DNA of 64,000 bases from Atriophallophorus winterbourni (GCA_013407085.1 JACCGJ010016541.1:1-64000); one strand, 5' to 3'; shown: positions 34,986 to 47,699, numbered from the stretch's first letter. Numbers and translations: made by a program. The notes: generated by a model not told the origin, from the sequence alone.

Positions 34986-36278
34986 TTATTAAAAATAATT
35001 ATATCAGATAACTTTTATTCTGTACATATGTGGATGGATATCGCTTACAAGACTTCAAGAGATTTTGCGGTTGTAAAAGAGTTTGTACCGATAATTAAAA
35101 AGAACTTACGATCCTTGTTGTTCACATGTCTTGCACTTAGCATCACTAAAACAAAAGGGGACATGTAGTCAATCACTAGGTATTCAACAACACAATATGT
35201 TGTATAAAAAGGTTTTTTTAACAACCATGTAAAAACTTATGTTATGAATAACATCTTAAGATTCCGTTGTAGGGTTTCAAAGCGCAGTTCATATTTTTAC
35301 CTGATGAAGTTAGATCAATAGATTACAGGTCATGAGCATTCTAGCAAACGTGCTAAAGGCAAAATTCCGAGGGACAGCAAATTTAAGTAAAACTTTCCAC
35401 GACTGAGTAGAAATCGGATATGTACTAAGATAATTTTGATTACTCTCTGCATAGTGTATGCACTATACATGACGAAGCAAACAACGTTTCTAATGTGATT
35501 TGACATTTCACGTCAAACTTAGTTAGGTGGATTTTAATTGGTTGCTTCTATTCAAAGATTTTTGAACTGATTTTCACCGCACTGTAAGAAGGGAGTAGCG
35601 TTGAGTATATTTTCCTAAAAAAATGAAAACACTGCTAAGAATCGAAATTAAACTGTTGGATGCAAGTCGAGTGCTTTAACGGTTGTGCGAAGATTTTAGA
35701 AATTTGTATACACGAATTGCATAAAGGAATTATCGATATCTTATTATTCTTGAATTATCATTTCGCTTTAAGTAATATTTGTAACCCTGAAAATTTCCTC
35801 GTTGTTTTAACAATGTTTAGACCTTTTTGCACCTAGCGTTTGTAAACCAACACCACTGCACATAAACCAATTTCCTAAATGCACTATGCTACAAAGAAAT
35901 ATTTTTACAAATAAAAAAATTGCAAACCAAGTCTAATAAATTTTCTAAATGGCACTCCTTTGACCATACATAATTTTCACCAACAGCTTTCAATTATATT
36001 CGGAAAAATTTGAAACTATCTAAAAAGAAAAACTCAGTTTTTCTATAACATTTGCTTTCTTTCAAAGACACAGGAATTCTTTTCATGAAAATTTTACTGA
36101 AGCCAAATATTGAAGATACATGAATAAATAAATAAATTTTTCAAATTCATTATTATAAAAATTTTAATTAGAACAATCTTTGCTCATAATCCTGCAGATA
36201 GATGCAAATTGTAATAATACCTGATTCCTTGTAATCGGGTCCAAAAATCACTGAAAATGCAGGTATTCAAATATCAAT

Positions 36279-36315
<37 letters not shown>

Positions 36316-37559
36316 AATTCCCAGATTTCCTACTTAACATATTCGACATAATTTAGCGGAGGCTTGCGTGTCGCGTGTAAAGAATACGCAAACTTGACAA
36401 ATATTCAGACGACTTCCTAATAGAAATTAAGGATATTCAGTTTCTTCTGAACAATTATTCGGTCAAAGCCGTTTGAAATTATGTTAAGATGAATCACCAA
36501 AAAACTTACTATTCATTTATGAATTAAATTCGGTCGATCAAATGTTTTTTCCTTTCAAATATTAGATATTCTACTTTATCATCTTGCAGTGTAATTGCAT
36601 TTATTCACGGGATATAAGTTGTATTCGAATGATGCGTAAAAATTATGCCGGCCGACTTTATTTCATTCAATTCCTTGTAACTCATACAACAACTAATCTG
36701 AAAATTTTCCTTCATGCTGCTACTCAAATACAATCCTATATGAAAATTTGTGATTCTCATTTATCTTGATATTTTTTATTTATCCTGAATGATATGTTCT
36801 GATTATTATATTGATTAAAAAGCGGTATCAAATAGCTTACTTTCGACAAGTGGGGGAAACCGTTGTTCTAAAATAGGATTTGTTCGTCAGCATATTTTAC
36901 TCCATTATGAAAAAATGTGTACTAAATAGACAAATATTAACCATAAAATGATGTTAATAATATGATTTCTCTATCCACTATAAAAAATATAAAGCTATTT
37001 TTTTTAAAATAGCAGTTACAGAGCATTTGATTCATTGAAGAACAGTGCCAAAACAGCATCAATTATTTCGATGCTGAATGATAGAAATCCGAAAAATTGT
37101 GGAAATTCACAGAGTTCAAAGCACACATCTCATCACGTCCTACTATATTAAACCGAAAAATTACACACTCCAGACTGCAATGTCATTGTTTTAATTTTGC
37201 GTAAAATCAGTCACAGACATTCTCATCTGAATAAACTTCTGAACACGAAATTATTGATAATGTTTAATGTTTAGACCTAGAGTTAACAGAGATTTTCCGC
37301 GAATAATACACACTAATGAAACGTTCGAAATTTAAATCTTGTTCGCAATATTATGGCAGTTTCAAATCTTTACAAATGACCCTACTTTAAGATGAGTACG
37401 AACCTATAGCCATTATTAAATTGAGATGAATTGTGATATGCATGACATAATCTCTTTGTCAGTAATTAAAAACATTATTACATTACCTCAAAAGAATAGC
37501 ACTTCAAAATTAAAGCTCGTTTACAACAATGTCAAACTTCTTTTATCACTTATCCATTT
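34986..37559. other. Gene-free AT-rich stretch
   Basis: About 2.6 kb with no recognisable gene. A TA dinucleotide run lies at 36281-36313. Short open frames have no family features. Confidence 0.4.
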
Positions 37560-37652
37560 TTTGATGTCCTAAAGAAACTAGGCTTACTATCACCGTTTGT
37601 TGATGACAAACTGCCAGAAACCGGCAGTGGTGTGTAAGTGCGGTGAATGAAG
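37560..37652 (+). repeat. Hammerhead-bearing repeat relic, family A
   Basis: The segment holds TTGATGACAAACTGCCAGAAA then CCGGCAGTGGTGTGTAAG split across a degraded upstream half. The downstream GAAA / CCGGCAGTGG part is good, but the CUGAUGA block reads TTGATGA and stem II is lost. Confidence 0.55.
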
Positions 37653-38342
37653 GTAACGTTATAAATTGCTCGCATTTTAATATTGATATTATTCTGATGA
37701 CAACTAAATTTCGGGATGTAATAGTAAGCGTGCGCGTTGTGATATCTCAAAAACCACGTTGTATACTATATTTATGCAACCTTCACACACTACGATGTAA
37801 ATACATTCACATGAGAGACTTCCCATTCCCCAGGGGTTAATCTGTTTGCATGTGTGTGCGTACATGCAAATGTCAATCTGTTGCTGCAACGTTATCCACC
37901 AGTGGCTTGTATTTAAATGAATTTATGTCTCCAGATTAAACGTGATGAGATTTGCAGATTTGTTTTCCGCAGCTTCCAGAAAACTTTGAAAATTTTTTAT
38001 TTTATTTTTAACGTTTCAGTTGATTCACAAAGAGTGTCCAATGAAGATAACACATGAGGATAATTTTGTCAAACACAAGAGCATTCAAACGTACCACCAG
38101 TATTTGTTTGATGACCATCTTTTCAGAGATGTTAAAAAATTTCGGATATAAGAAGTGTGGATAATGTGAGGATAACAATCAATTAGGTTCGATTTATTCA
38201 AAATATTTGAATGTCTAGAAACTAAACGCATGTTCTGTAATATCCAAAATATTTAGTTTATATTTTCAAAGAAATAATGACGAAGAATTATCTGTTAAAT
38301 CTTCTTGAAAGTATTAGACCGAATAGCCGCATATATACCATT
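37653..38342. other. Unassigned AT-rich sequence
   Basis: No feature recognised. Confidence 0.35.
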
Positions 38343-39075
38343 TCACACGTATTGTAACGATCGGCTAGAAAGAGAGAGAGACCGAGAACCATTGCGTTAG
38401 GTTATCTCAGGTAAACACGGCAGGTGGCACACCTCAGGCCACTCATTGCAACATTCGTGTCATCGGACCAACATTGACCATGTAAACCCCGGGCATACAC
38501 ACCGATGGTATCTCAATTCACCACTGAGGTCAACCTGTCTAACGCGAATCGTGTTCACCCACGAATTCCACAACAAAAGAGAAGACGATTGGTCAAATGG
38601 GTTTATTACGCACAAGACAAATAACTAAACACAAACTTGCAATGTAATGGAAAAAGTTTGTGACCGATCGGGGAATAATAATCATGAAAAAATAAAGTTT
38701 GTAATGAATCGGTGAGAGTAGTTTATTGGTAACGTTTCGCTTCTGACACAGAAGCTTCGTCGGACCAAGGGTGTCAGTACGAACAGAGATCAAGCTTAAA
38801 TTACATTCACCTGACCAATCATAAGCTAGTTAAGAACTGTACAGTCCATGGTGGGTTCTGCGCTCGTTAAGAAGGACAGGCGCGTTCAATATCAACTGAC
38901 GCACCACCACCCCTATGTGCCGTATAATCCCTTAATTGTTTTAGTCTTGGCAGGTGTGAATGATATCTGTTGACCGATTAGCTCGGTGCGCGCATTAGGG
39001 GCCACGCATCTTAATGTTTATCCGCTGCATAACCGGACGCCAGACACTTAAGGTTTGGGGATGTGAGCACCACAA
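38343..39075. repeat. GC-richer repeat-like island
   Basis: This block is clearly richer in G and C than its flanks. It holds an AG run (38366-38380) and CGCTTCTGACACAGAAGC-type sequence at 38739-38756, which is itself an imperfect hairpin, followed by TTCGTCGGACC. A diverged relative of that motif is at 58560-58592 (CACTTCTGACACATTAGC, TTCGACAGACC). It ends near 39058 with GGGGATGTGAGCAC, the same end as the hammerhead-bearing repeats. I suspect a retroelement remnant but recognise no protein. Confidence 0.45.
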
Positions 39076-39373
39076 TGCAATTTTTGTCCTGGTTGTCACT
39101 TCAATCTGATTCGCTAGTCGATTTCGTGCTAACCCATACACGAAGCTCGTGATTAGCGCTCATCGCTAATACACTTTGTACATTTACGATATTTGCATGT
39201 CTTAAAATAAGGACAAATCATTAAAATGTTTACCCGTTAGCAAACGGCTACAGATGAAATGAAATTGGTCGCTTAGTTGATGAAGGTACATTACCGACGC
39301 CTTGGAAGGGCAACGCCTGGCGTTGCAAACAAAAAAATCATTCTGTTCTAAATGTATCAGTTCCTCTCATATA

Positions 39374-40325
39374 GCAATCACAGATTCCATTGAGCCATAT
39401 AGTCAATACACATAAACATAGCCAATAACCCGTCTGGTGAAACCACAATATCGAAAAAATTTGAACTCTCAATGTAGAGCAATCCGTTCAACGTTAGCAA
39501 AATAGGACGATGTTCACTACGATCCATTTTATGACCCAATATTTGTTCCATGTCAGCGATACACTTGTTGATTTTTCGCGTGTTGTACTTGCTTTGGTTA
39601 CGTTCCCAAGTGGAATGAACCATCCCGGGATCGCAGACTATCACGACCATTACAATTGCAATCCCGTCCTTCACAGCAATGAAGTCAGGTTTACAGTACC
39701 TGGATTAGAGCGGTACATGCATCTCGTAGAAATCTTCCACCCCATGACAGAAAGAAGTTTTTGCGGATGTTTGTAAACACAGGTTGTGTCACTGGCATCT
39801 CACATCGTAACTTAACGCGCAGTATTGTACTAAATGTCTAAGGATTTCCACATCCGCCACAGTAATCAACAACCTCCATTAATGGTCCTTGTCTTGTTCT
39901 GTGCGTTTTCGTACTTATAAGGCCACATCGCATGCGTAACACCCGTATGAACAGACGAGGGAAGACACGTTGGTTATTGTGGATCTTGTAATTTTACTGT
40001 GGGAATTGGTTCCGAGATCTTGACAGAAACCAATCAATGATATTATTTCCTAGCCGCACGGACATCCCCTAGAATACTGTGTTTTGCTTCACAAAACACC
40101 CGGATGCTAGAGCTATTTTGACAGGAGTCTTAGCATATTCCGATGTATTACATCAGCGCGGGACTGATGAGGGTTTGCTACTTATGTTATTAAGTCATTT
40201 CCCCGCATATGAACGAAGGTTTTATACGAATGCACAGGCGACCAGATGCAATTTTTGTGTGGACGTACGCAACATGTGTGTCTGTTGGGAGACGCAGCAA
40301 TTTTCGGACTGTGTAGAGTAAAACG
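39374..40325 (-). pseudogene. R2-like LINE C-terminal relic (zinc finger and endonuclease region)
   Basis: On the minus strand, 40215-40298 encodes LRLPTDTHVAYVHTKIASGR, like the DTHDAYLHAP / GGLGI region after the RT of R2-type elements. Near 39795-39860 there are DYCGGCG and, one frame away, RHLVQYC, matching the CxxC...HxxxxC finger. Then 39378-39692 encodes CKPDFIAVKDGIAIVM, followed by VVIVCDPGMVH and SKYNTRKINK. This fits the KPD ... DV ... K-Y layout of the R2 restriction-like endonuclease; the usual second Asp (DV) reads VV here. Several shifts and stops separate the blocks. R2-type elements usually insert in rDNA, which is absent here. Confidence 0.7.
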
Positions 40326-40799
40326 ATCCATCACCGGGTATAGTCCTATACTACCCGATATAAAGTTGTCATGAATTATATGATTTATGAAAACGGTGTC
40401 TGAAATAAACCCCGAAGATAACATTTTCCAATCAAAACAAATCTACATCGCCGCTAGTTCATTCTGTTAACGTGACAATTACTTAATCAGTATAAAAAAG
40501 TTTATCGATTATTTATTTGAGCTTCGATTTTAAAAAAAGATATCAAGTCGTCATGACCAAACAGTATTAGGTACGGGAAATTATATTTAATATTCACATA
40601 AATTGAAAATGAAAAATATATTTATAGATACAAACAATATTATTTACTTTTTCTCCACACGCCATCGGTGGCATTCTCTGAAATGCAACATTTAAAGTAT
40701 TCAAAGTGATTCAGAGTCGTATATATTTTGATCACAGAAATTCGAATGCTAAATAACTTAGGCCAATATATTATGCAACATTAGTTAAAGAGCGAAATG
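40326..40799. other. Unassigned AT-rich sequence
   Basis: No feature recognised over about 470 bases. Confidence 0.35.
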
Positions 40800-41445
40800 T
40801 TAATGGCTGTGTTTAATAGTTATTTTCGTGCAAATAGGCCTTGCGACTGGTCGAATCAATTGAGGCATTCTAAGCTCAGAGGTTGTCATAGCCGGGGGTG
40901 GCAGTGAGGATAAGCTTCCACTGTTTATAAAATGCTTCCATATGGCACGCGTCTCAAATAGCCTCTGACAACCAAGTCCAGCTTCTGGCCTGCACGAGTG
41001 GCTCTCCGAGCCCGGCGGAACTGCTTCTACCAACAGGAGAAGGGGCGAGGGGGATTGACGAGCGCCTGAAAAACACTTTGCTTCGGGCACATGGAGTTCG
41101 GTAGCCTGGCAGGGCATTTCATCTAAGGGAAGGGAAACCCTGATTTTAACCCTCTGCTGTCTTGCAAAATACCCGATCGCGGGAAAGGCTTCGGGAGAAA
41201 ACCCTGAGGAAAAACCTGGAACAGAGTCTGGTAGACGGTTAGTTGGTGCACACCACCTCTTTCTGGCAACTCCCTGCTGCCTTGCAGGTCGCACTTGGTT
41301 GTGCAAAAACTTGAGAAGCTGGCTTAAACAAACGCCGAGTGGTTCTGAGGACGCCGCTTTGTACTCAAATTTCCAAGAATCTTCATTGAAGGGAACTCAT
41401 TCTCCAGGAGGAGCTAGTCGCACACAAGTTACAAGTTGCAAGTTC
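40800..41445 (+). repeat. GC-rich island, probable 5' region of a non-LTR element
   Basis: This block is about half G+C, sharply above its flanks. It contains GGCAGGGCATTTCATC, GGAAAGGCTTCGGGAG, AAACCCTGAGG, CGGTTAGTTGGTGCACACC and CATTCTCCAGGAGGAGC. The style resembles untranslated leader sequence of RTE-like elements from memory, but I cannot verify that. A 168-codon minus frame (40800-41306) lies across it and looks incidental. No paired coding region follows. Confidence 0.4.
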
Positions 41446-42984
41446 TAAGCTCAGATACAGTCTGACGCTATTTGTGTCGAGAACAATAAACTCATGGCGT
41501 ATGAATTAACTTCGCGGTTAATTTGTGGTTTTAGACAAACACAAAGTTATAACTTAAATTAAAATTCACGAATATATAGTTAAGTTATTCTCACTATAAA
41601 CGAATACATAAATTCGATAAAAATTTCACTTACTCAGAATAATATTCGGACAATATTGCATTTCTCCTGATAAAAGTTAATGAAATTAGAGTTGTATGCA
41701 ATGTGTATTTGCAAATATCTCATCAAAATATGGCATTTATTGTTCTGCTAGTGATGTGAAAAGTGATATTTGGTTACACGAGTTTAAACTGAAAATGTTT
41801 TTCGATTTTAAACGGTGAACTAGAAAAAAAGTTATGAGCTAGTAATTTTGTATTGTTATGAGTGTTAGTCTCGAATTTTAAATGCATAATTAAATCCAAT
41901 TTGTACAGTTTTACAGTTTTTGTAGTGAACAAAAGTAAACCTTGATGAAATTTACATTGCTAGTGAATCATCATAGAAAATTATTCTCTGATCTATAGAC
42001 GCTGTGTGTTACATACTAAATTCGTAGATAAGTTCGAAAAGCTTGCTACTGAACAAATGTTTTATACTAAATCACGTTTATTGTAACCTAGTATCGAACT
42101 ATTTTTTAGGTTTATGTATGGAGTTGCCCCGGGACTGAAATTATGCCAATCTAAGCAATAACCATATTTATATTATATCATGGATTGTTAACACATCATA
42201 CGATAGTCTTTCAAGATTTCAATATTACATTTAAATGAATTGCATCTCTGTCTATAATGCAATTGAAAATAAAATATAGGGTTCCAGTAATACATGAATG
42301 TCCCATTAAGATAAGCAGAAACGGAGAGTTGAAAGGTTCTAGTAAATTCCGGCTAAATTGTTTGATGAGTCAATGCAAATAGTGGACGAGACTAAATTGC
42401 ATTTTCTTACATTAATAATAGCAAACTAAAGCATCCAGCTCTGCGTTTCTAGATGAGTTAACGTATGACGTACGTGGGTTTCATTGAAGATAAATAAAAC
42501 TAGTCTCACCCTGAGGATCGCTCAAAAAGCATTCTGAAATGCGTGAGTAAAGGTAATTGGATTACAATGTTAATGTATCAACTTTCCTGTTATATTTGAT
42601 ATGTATTTCTGTATTGCGAACACATGTATGATCACTGAGTTAACTTAACGAAAGTTTTGAGGTTTTATTGAATTGAACGGATTATTTAATGATGATAATT
42701 TGATTCTAATATTCTAAAATTAGGTGTCAAAACCAGTGCACATCCATACAAGTTCAAATTTTTTGTCAATCTAAATTATATAACAATTTATTAAATTAAT
42801 TATTATTTAAAATTATTTATTGTTTATTATTCAAATTATTATTATTAAATATTGCACTGATAATAAGTTTTTCATGAAGAAAAATGCTACCAAGGTCGAA
42901 ATAATTTTGATATCTTAAACAATTTCTGTGTTAAACTAATTTATCCGAAAAACTGGAAAGCAGCCCTTGCTCAAACACCGCTAA
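41446..42984. other. Gene-free AT-rich stretch
   Basis: About 1.5 kb of very AT-rich DNA (for example 42780-42850) with no recognisable feature. Confidence 0.4.
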
Positions 42985-43041
42985 TGTTGGCCTCCTTCGG
43001 TCGATTTCGACCATGGATGTACATCACAATCTTATGAATGT

Positions 43042-43692
43042 TTATGTTCCGTAGCTTTTGGAATGACTAAACAGTCCGATTCGGGAGGAACAGTCTCTCC
43101 CGCAGCGCTGGCAACGAACGTCAGATCTCGGTTTTATTGCATCGGTTGCATGCTGGTGGCGTAATCTGCTTTCGGCAGCCAAGAGCTGTATCTGCTCCTC
43201 CCCAGCTTGCAGACTATGCTTTACACAATGCCTACAATGCGAGCGGTCAAGAACAAGTTCTTTCCAACTCGCGGGGTCAATGCCCAGAGCTTTCATATCT
43301 CTTTTGGAAACATCTTTGTACCGCAAGTGCGGTCTGCCCAATGGTCGAATTCCTAATTGCAACTCAATATAGAGTAGATCTTTCGGAATACGACCATTTT
43401 CCATTCTGTAGACATGACCAAGCCACCGCATGCGGCGCTGTCACAATAGGGTGAACATGCTCTGTAGACCAGCTTTTGAAAGCACTTCAGCACTAGTCAC
43501 TCTGTCCATCCACGATATGTTCAAGATACGACGGATGCTTCGTAGATGGCAAGCATTTAGTTTCCGTTCGTGTCTTGCGTGGCTGGTCCAGGTTTCACTG
43601 CCGTAAAGTAAAGCATTTAGTACGCACGCGCTGTATAACATCATCTTTGTTGTTACAGTCAGCTTGCGGTTACCCGAAACACGAGAGTTCAA
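43042..43692 (-). pseudogene. RTE-like post-RT domain and Cys/His-rich C terminus
   Basis: Two frames, 43441-43692 and 43042-43431. The first has LLYGSETWTSHARHERKLNA then HLRSIRRILNISWMDR. The second has MRWLGHVYRMENGRIPKDLL, LGIRPLGRPHLRYKD, KALGIDPASWKEL and near the end CQRCGRDCSSRIGLFSHSKS, a finger-like Cys/His cluster. The frame changes at about 43435. These blocks define the family in the short fragments. Confidence 0.85.
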
Positions 43693-43911
43693 TCGAGACA
43701 GAATGACAGCTGCTCAGTCAATCCGCTTATCAATCTTCGTGTCTAGCGAGAGGTTATCCGCAATGGTTGTACCAAGGTATGTGAAATGACGTACTGATTC
43801 AAGCTAACAGCTTCCAACAGTTATGATGGGAGGCGATACAGTCCCTTGACCAAGTATTTTGGTCTTGCTCATGCTGATTGTTGGCCCAAATTCTTTGCGT
43901 GTCGACGAAAA

Positions 43912-45068
43912 TCAGTCCATTAGAGACTGAAGGTGCTCTTGTGAGTAAGCAATAAAGGCTGTATCGTCAGCCAACAGCAGGTCACGGATTAGCACATTTC
44001 GTGCCTTGGTTTGTGCTCTCAACCGGTTCAGGTTGAAAAGCTTGCCATCACTTCGCGTGTGTAGGTAAATGCCTTGAGTCCTTGTTTTGAAAGCGTGCTT
44101 CAGAAGCAGAGCAAAGAAAATGCCGAACAGCATGGGAGCTAGAAAACACCCTTGTTTGACGCCTCGGCGAATTTCAAAGGCTTCTGAGCTGGAACCGTTA
44201 AAATGGACTGAGCCTTTCATGCCTGAGTGGAACGAAATAACGAGCTTGAGCAGTCTTGGGGGGCAGCCTATCAAATCAAGCAGTTTGAAAAGACCCTCAT
44301 TGCTGACTTAGTCGAATGCCTTGGTTAAATAAATAAAAACAGCGTATGGTGGCATACGCTGTTCCCGACACTTTTCTTAAAGTTGTCTCAGTGAGACTAT
44401 CATGTCAACGGTTGATCTCCCCTTGCGGCATTGAGATTCGGAGTAAATTCTCTCAGCAAAACTTACAGCCGGATCTGTAGGACTTTAGCGAACAATTTGC
44501 CTACAACATTCAGAAGTTAGATTCCTCTGTAATTGTTGCAGTCGCCTCTGTCATCCTTATTCTTAAATAGCGTGATGATCTTTGTGTCTCGCATTTCTTG
44601 TGGGACACACCCCTCCTGCCAGCACTGAAGGAGCAAATGGTGAAGAGGCTGTAATAATGCTGCTCTACAGCATTTGAAGAGTTTGGGTGGAATTGCGTCG
44701 TCACCAGGGGCCTTCCCATTCACTAAGGAGTCGCATGCCCTATTGAGCTCATCAAGACTAGGGGGAGTATCTAGATTTTCAATAGTCGGCAATCGCTCGA
44801 CATTTTCAAATACACGTGGTAAAACCGTACTGTCCCTAAAGTAGAGCGAGGATAAGTGCCCATCTTTCCATCTGCTGAGTTTTGTCCACAATCGGGTCAC
44901 CAGATACAGACTTAATGGGAGCCGTTTTAATTTTATTTGGACCAATGGCTCACTTGATTCCATCATACATACCGTGAAAATTTCCAGTATCCGCAGCTTT
45001 TTGGATACTAAGGCTAATTTCTGTCCAATAGTCATTTGCACATCGCCTTGCAGTCTGTTGGACCTCAT
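43912..45068 (-). pseudogene. RTE-like reverse transcriptase
   Basis: The frame 44517-45068 holds VNGKAPGDDAIPPKLFK, LHHLLLQCWQEGCVPQEMRD and TLFKNKDDRGDCNNYRGI, the RT fingers. The frame 43912-44274 holds RRGVKQGCFLAPMLFGIFFA and LLLADDTAFIAYSQEHL, with the catalytic box reading LADD where FADD is usual. Between them, 44275-44515 keeps pieces of the palm in shifted frames. The active-site Asp pair is intact, but the frame is not. Confidence 0.85.
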
Positions 45069-45229
45069 TTCTAGCTGCTCTTAAAAGTCGTAAGTTTTTG
45101 TTTTTTGGCATACCTTTGAACCTCAAGAATGCTGCAGATTAGAATGGGATTGTCTTGCTGAACTCGGCTGTGAAGGCTTTTTCAAATCACGCAGCTAGAT
45201 TAGGTTTGCACATGCTGGTGACGTCAATC

Positions 45230-46060
45230 ATAGGCTTACCAGACAATTTGGTGCGGTGAAATCTCGTTTCGGGAAGCTTCAGTTTTGCACAGACCAGTAA
45301 ATAATCAGTGTCACAGTCTGTGCTTCGATATGATCTGGTGAGAAGTACGCTTCATATAATAGTGCGCTAACAAGAATAAGATCAAGCTGATGCCAGTGCT
45401 TAGAACGAGGATGTTTCCAAGAGACCTTATGCTATGGTTTTGTTTGAAAGAAGGTGTTAGTGACACAAAGACCGAAATGTGTGCATAATTCTAAAAGGCT
45501 TTGGCCATTTTCATTGGTTTTAATTACACCGAACTTCCCGAGACAGTTATGCCAAGACTCGTAATATGCACCAACTCTAGCATTGAAATCCCCTAATACC
45601 ACTACACAGTTTCTTTGTGGCACGTTTTCGAGGACTGCTGCGAGGTTGTGATAAAAAGCGTCTTTTTGAGCAGGCGTCTCAGACAGCGTCGGTGTATAAA
45701 CGTTTACCAACGTTATGGCGCCAGTAATGCACTTCAGATTTAGAGTCGCTGCTGCTCGGTTCTGTTGGTTTTAGTAGGTCGTTTCGAACGGCAAACCCAA
45801 CTCCACGCAGTCGAGGCTCATCGGAACACCTTCCTTTCCAAAAAATGTTTTATCTATTTCTGTTAGTATACCAGTGTCTAGTATTCGCGTCTTTTGCAGA
45901 GCAGCATTGTCGACATTCAGTCTCTTTAGCTCATTGTTAATCACAGCAGATTTTCTTACGCCTTTGATATTCGAGACGTCGTCAAGAAATCCAGGAAGCA
46001 TGGACCGGACGTTCCAACCACCGCTAATAATAGCATTTAATTCATGCTGCGCAACTTCTC
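45230..46060 (-). pseudogene. RTE-like endonuclease domain
   Basis: The frame 45771-46001 has MLPGFLDDVSNIKG, NELKRLNVDNAALQKTRI (the catalytic ETR reads KTR) and FFGKEGVP. The frame 45432-45710 has MVNVYTPTLSETPAQKDAFY, CVVVLGDFNARVGAYYESW (catalytic GDFN) and LCVTNTFFQTK. Below 45430 the SDH region is only weakly visible. It is the element's own target-DNA nicking domain, now broken by shifts near 45770 and 45430. Confidence 0.82.
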
Positions 46061-46100
46061 AGTCCATTCATCACAATCGTATAACATTCCATGCCTAATG

Positions 46101-46425
46101 CAAACAACCAATGGGATGTGTTCGAAAAAGCTTGCAGGAAATTTAAATATCGATAAAGGTTTTAAAACAAATTTAGATTTGCTACTGATTATTTAGTTAG
46201 TAGTACAAAATATAAAATAAATCACGGAACAAATTAATATGTAATTCTACTCACCGATTCTCACTGAAAATTTAAAAGATGCAAATTAACAGTCTTATTT
46301 GATAACCAAAAATTTCATCAAATTTGTTTGATAATAATCATTTTTGATGTAAATTTTCACTAGCCTATCTTCCGAAATTCATTTTTGCTAATAGTTTTAC
46401 AATAAACGTATGTTCAGGTTTCGCC
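46101..46425. other. Unassigned AT-rich sequence upstream of a short signal-peptide-like ORF
   Basis: No feature recognised. Confidence 0.35.
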
Positions 46426-46521
46426 ATGAAATCCACTTGGCTCTACTTCTGTATTTTGCTATGTTCACTTGTTAGTATTTCAATTGTGCTCAGCATCTAT
46501 GACGAGCTTCCAAATATATAA
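46426..46521 (+). CDS. Possible small secreted peptide or signal-peptide exon (31 codons)
   Basis: ATG at 46426 opens 31 codons with a basic start (MKS), a long hydrophobic core (WLYFCILLCSLVSISIVLS) and a short acidic tail (YDELPNI) before TAA at 46519. That is the shape of a signal peptide with a few mature residues. Flatworms, schistosomes in particular, have genes whose first exon is little more than a signal peptide, so this could be such an exon. But short hydrophobic frames arise by chance in AT-rich DNA, no downstream exon is recognised, and the only sign of a promoter is a TGACGTCA box located downstream at 46537-46544. Treat as tentative. Confidence 0.22.
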   Translation: MKSTWLYFCILLCSLVSISIVLSIYDELPNI

Positions 46522-47699
46522 TTTCGCATTTGGTGACGTCATCGCAGCTGGAACACACAAGAAAATACAAGGGGTATAACATGATAAACTACGTGAAAAA
46601 TTCTTTTAAATATTTGGATTTGCTTCACGATTTAACGCACTTGAGCCGTATATAGAGATATTTCTTGAACGCGCGGTGGATTTAATTATCATATTTCAAT
46701 GTTTTCACATTTAGTTTATTGTACACGCATATCTAGTATAGATGAATTGATGTTCGCTATATAGTCACCGCTTTTATTCTGAAACATCGATATACGCCTA
46801 TTTATATGTATGGTTAAATGCTTGGCACTATGAAGGTAGCTAGCGGGTAACGTAATTTTCATAAACGAGACTTGTAAATATTCTCCAGTAGTACAGCTGT
46901 TATTTTCTGATACTTTTAACTACCCAGATTTAAGATTCAAATATTGCTAAAAGTATGACATATATTCCATTCAAGCTGTCACAATCACAACATAAGTATA
47001 AAGATAGAAGCTGTTTTCAATTTTGGAAACATTATTTTCTCTTTTAATAATTGTTCTCTTATGTTTGTTTGCCATTTGGTATCTTTCAGGGTTAAAATAA
47101 TATAGAATTTTTGAACTCATATCTTTGTTCAGTGCAATCGTGATAATTTATGCATAATATTTCTCAACTGTTTACGCTCTATATATTCGGTACTCGTATT
47201 TTTGAAAAGTTATAATATTATTATTTTCACTTACTCGGAGATCTGATCAATATCAGGTGGAAAAAACCTCAAATAAAACCTCAAATTTATTTAAAAAAAT
47301 ATTTTTACGACGCTAATAGCAAGTTTCAAATCCTGAAATGAGGTTCTCACTGGGACCTTCATCTTACTTATTTGGTGCAAAATCTCACTGATAAAATTTT
47401 TAAATTAGGTACAGTTTACAAACACATTTGCTGTTCTTTTGTATCGGAATAATACTCACATTTGCCAGGCCCTTATTAGGTGATTTTAGATATTACCAAG
47501 ATGTCTCTTTGGCCTCGGATGAAGTGTCATACTCAATTAAAGCTTGGTCGCAATTACTTATATTTCAGACATATTAGCATGTATTTAGTGTGATCATGCT
47601 TCCTCAAAGCTTGAAGGTTGGACGAAATAATAAAATAATTCATAACTTTGAGTCCAGTGGTTAATGGACATTCCCAGGCTAAAACACGGATTGTAATGC
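46522..47699. other. Unassigned AT-rich sequence
   Basis: About 1.2 kb with no recognisable gene or repeat. Confidence 0.35.

Larger units (their letters stand above)
42985..46100 (-). mobile_element. RTE-like LINE, longest copy in the window
   Basis: On the minus strand the order is endonuclease (46060 down to about 45230), RT (45070 down to 43912), post-RT region (43692 to 43441) and a Cys/His-rich C terminus (43431 to 43042). The 3' end is CATGGTCGAAATCGACCG then AAGGAGGCCAAC near 42985. Five or more frameshifts or stops break it. Fragments at 1980, 9035, 21880, 32255 and 34530 belong to the same family. The exact clade (RTE or a close relative) cannot be settled by eye. Confidence 0.85.

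Noticed and set aside
40800..41306. 168-codon minus-strand open frame
   Set aside because: It lies in a GC-rich repeat-like block where stop codons are rare; Pro/Ser/Arg-rich composition with no domain or second copy to support coding.
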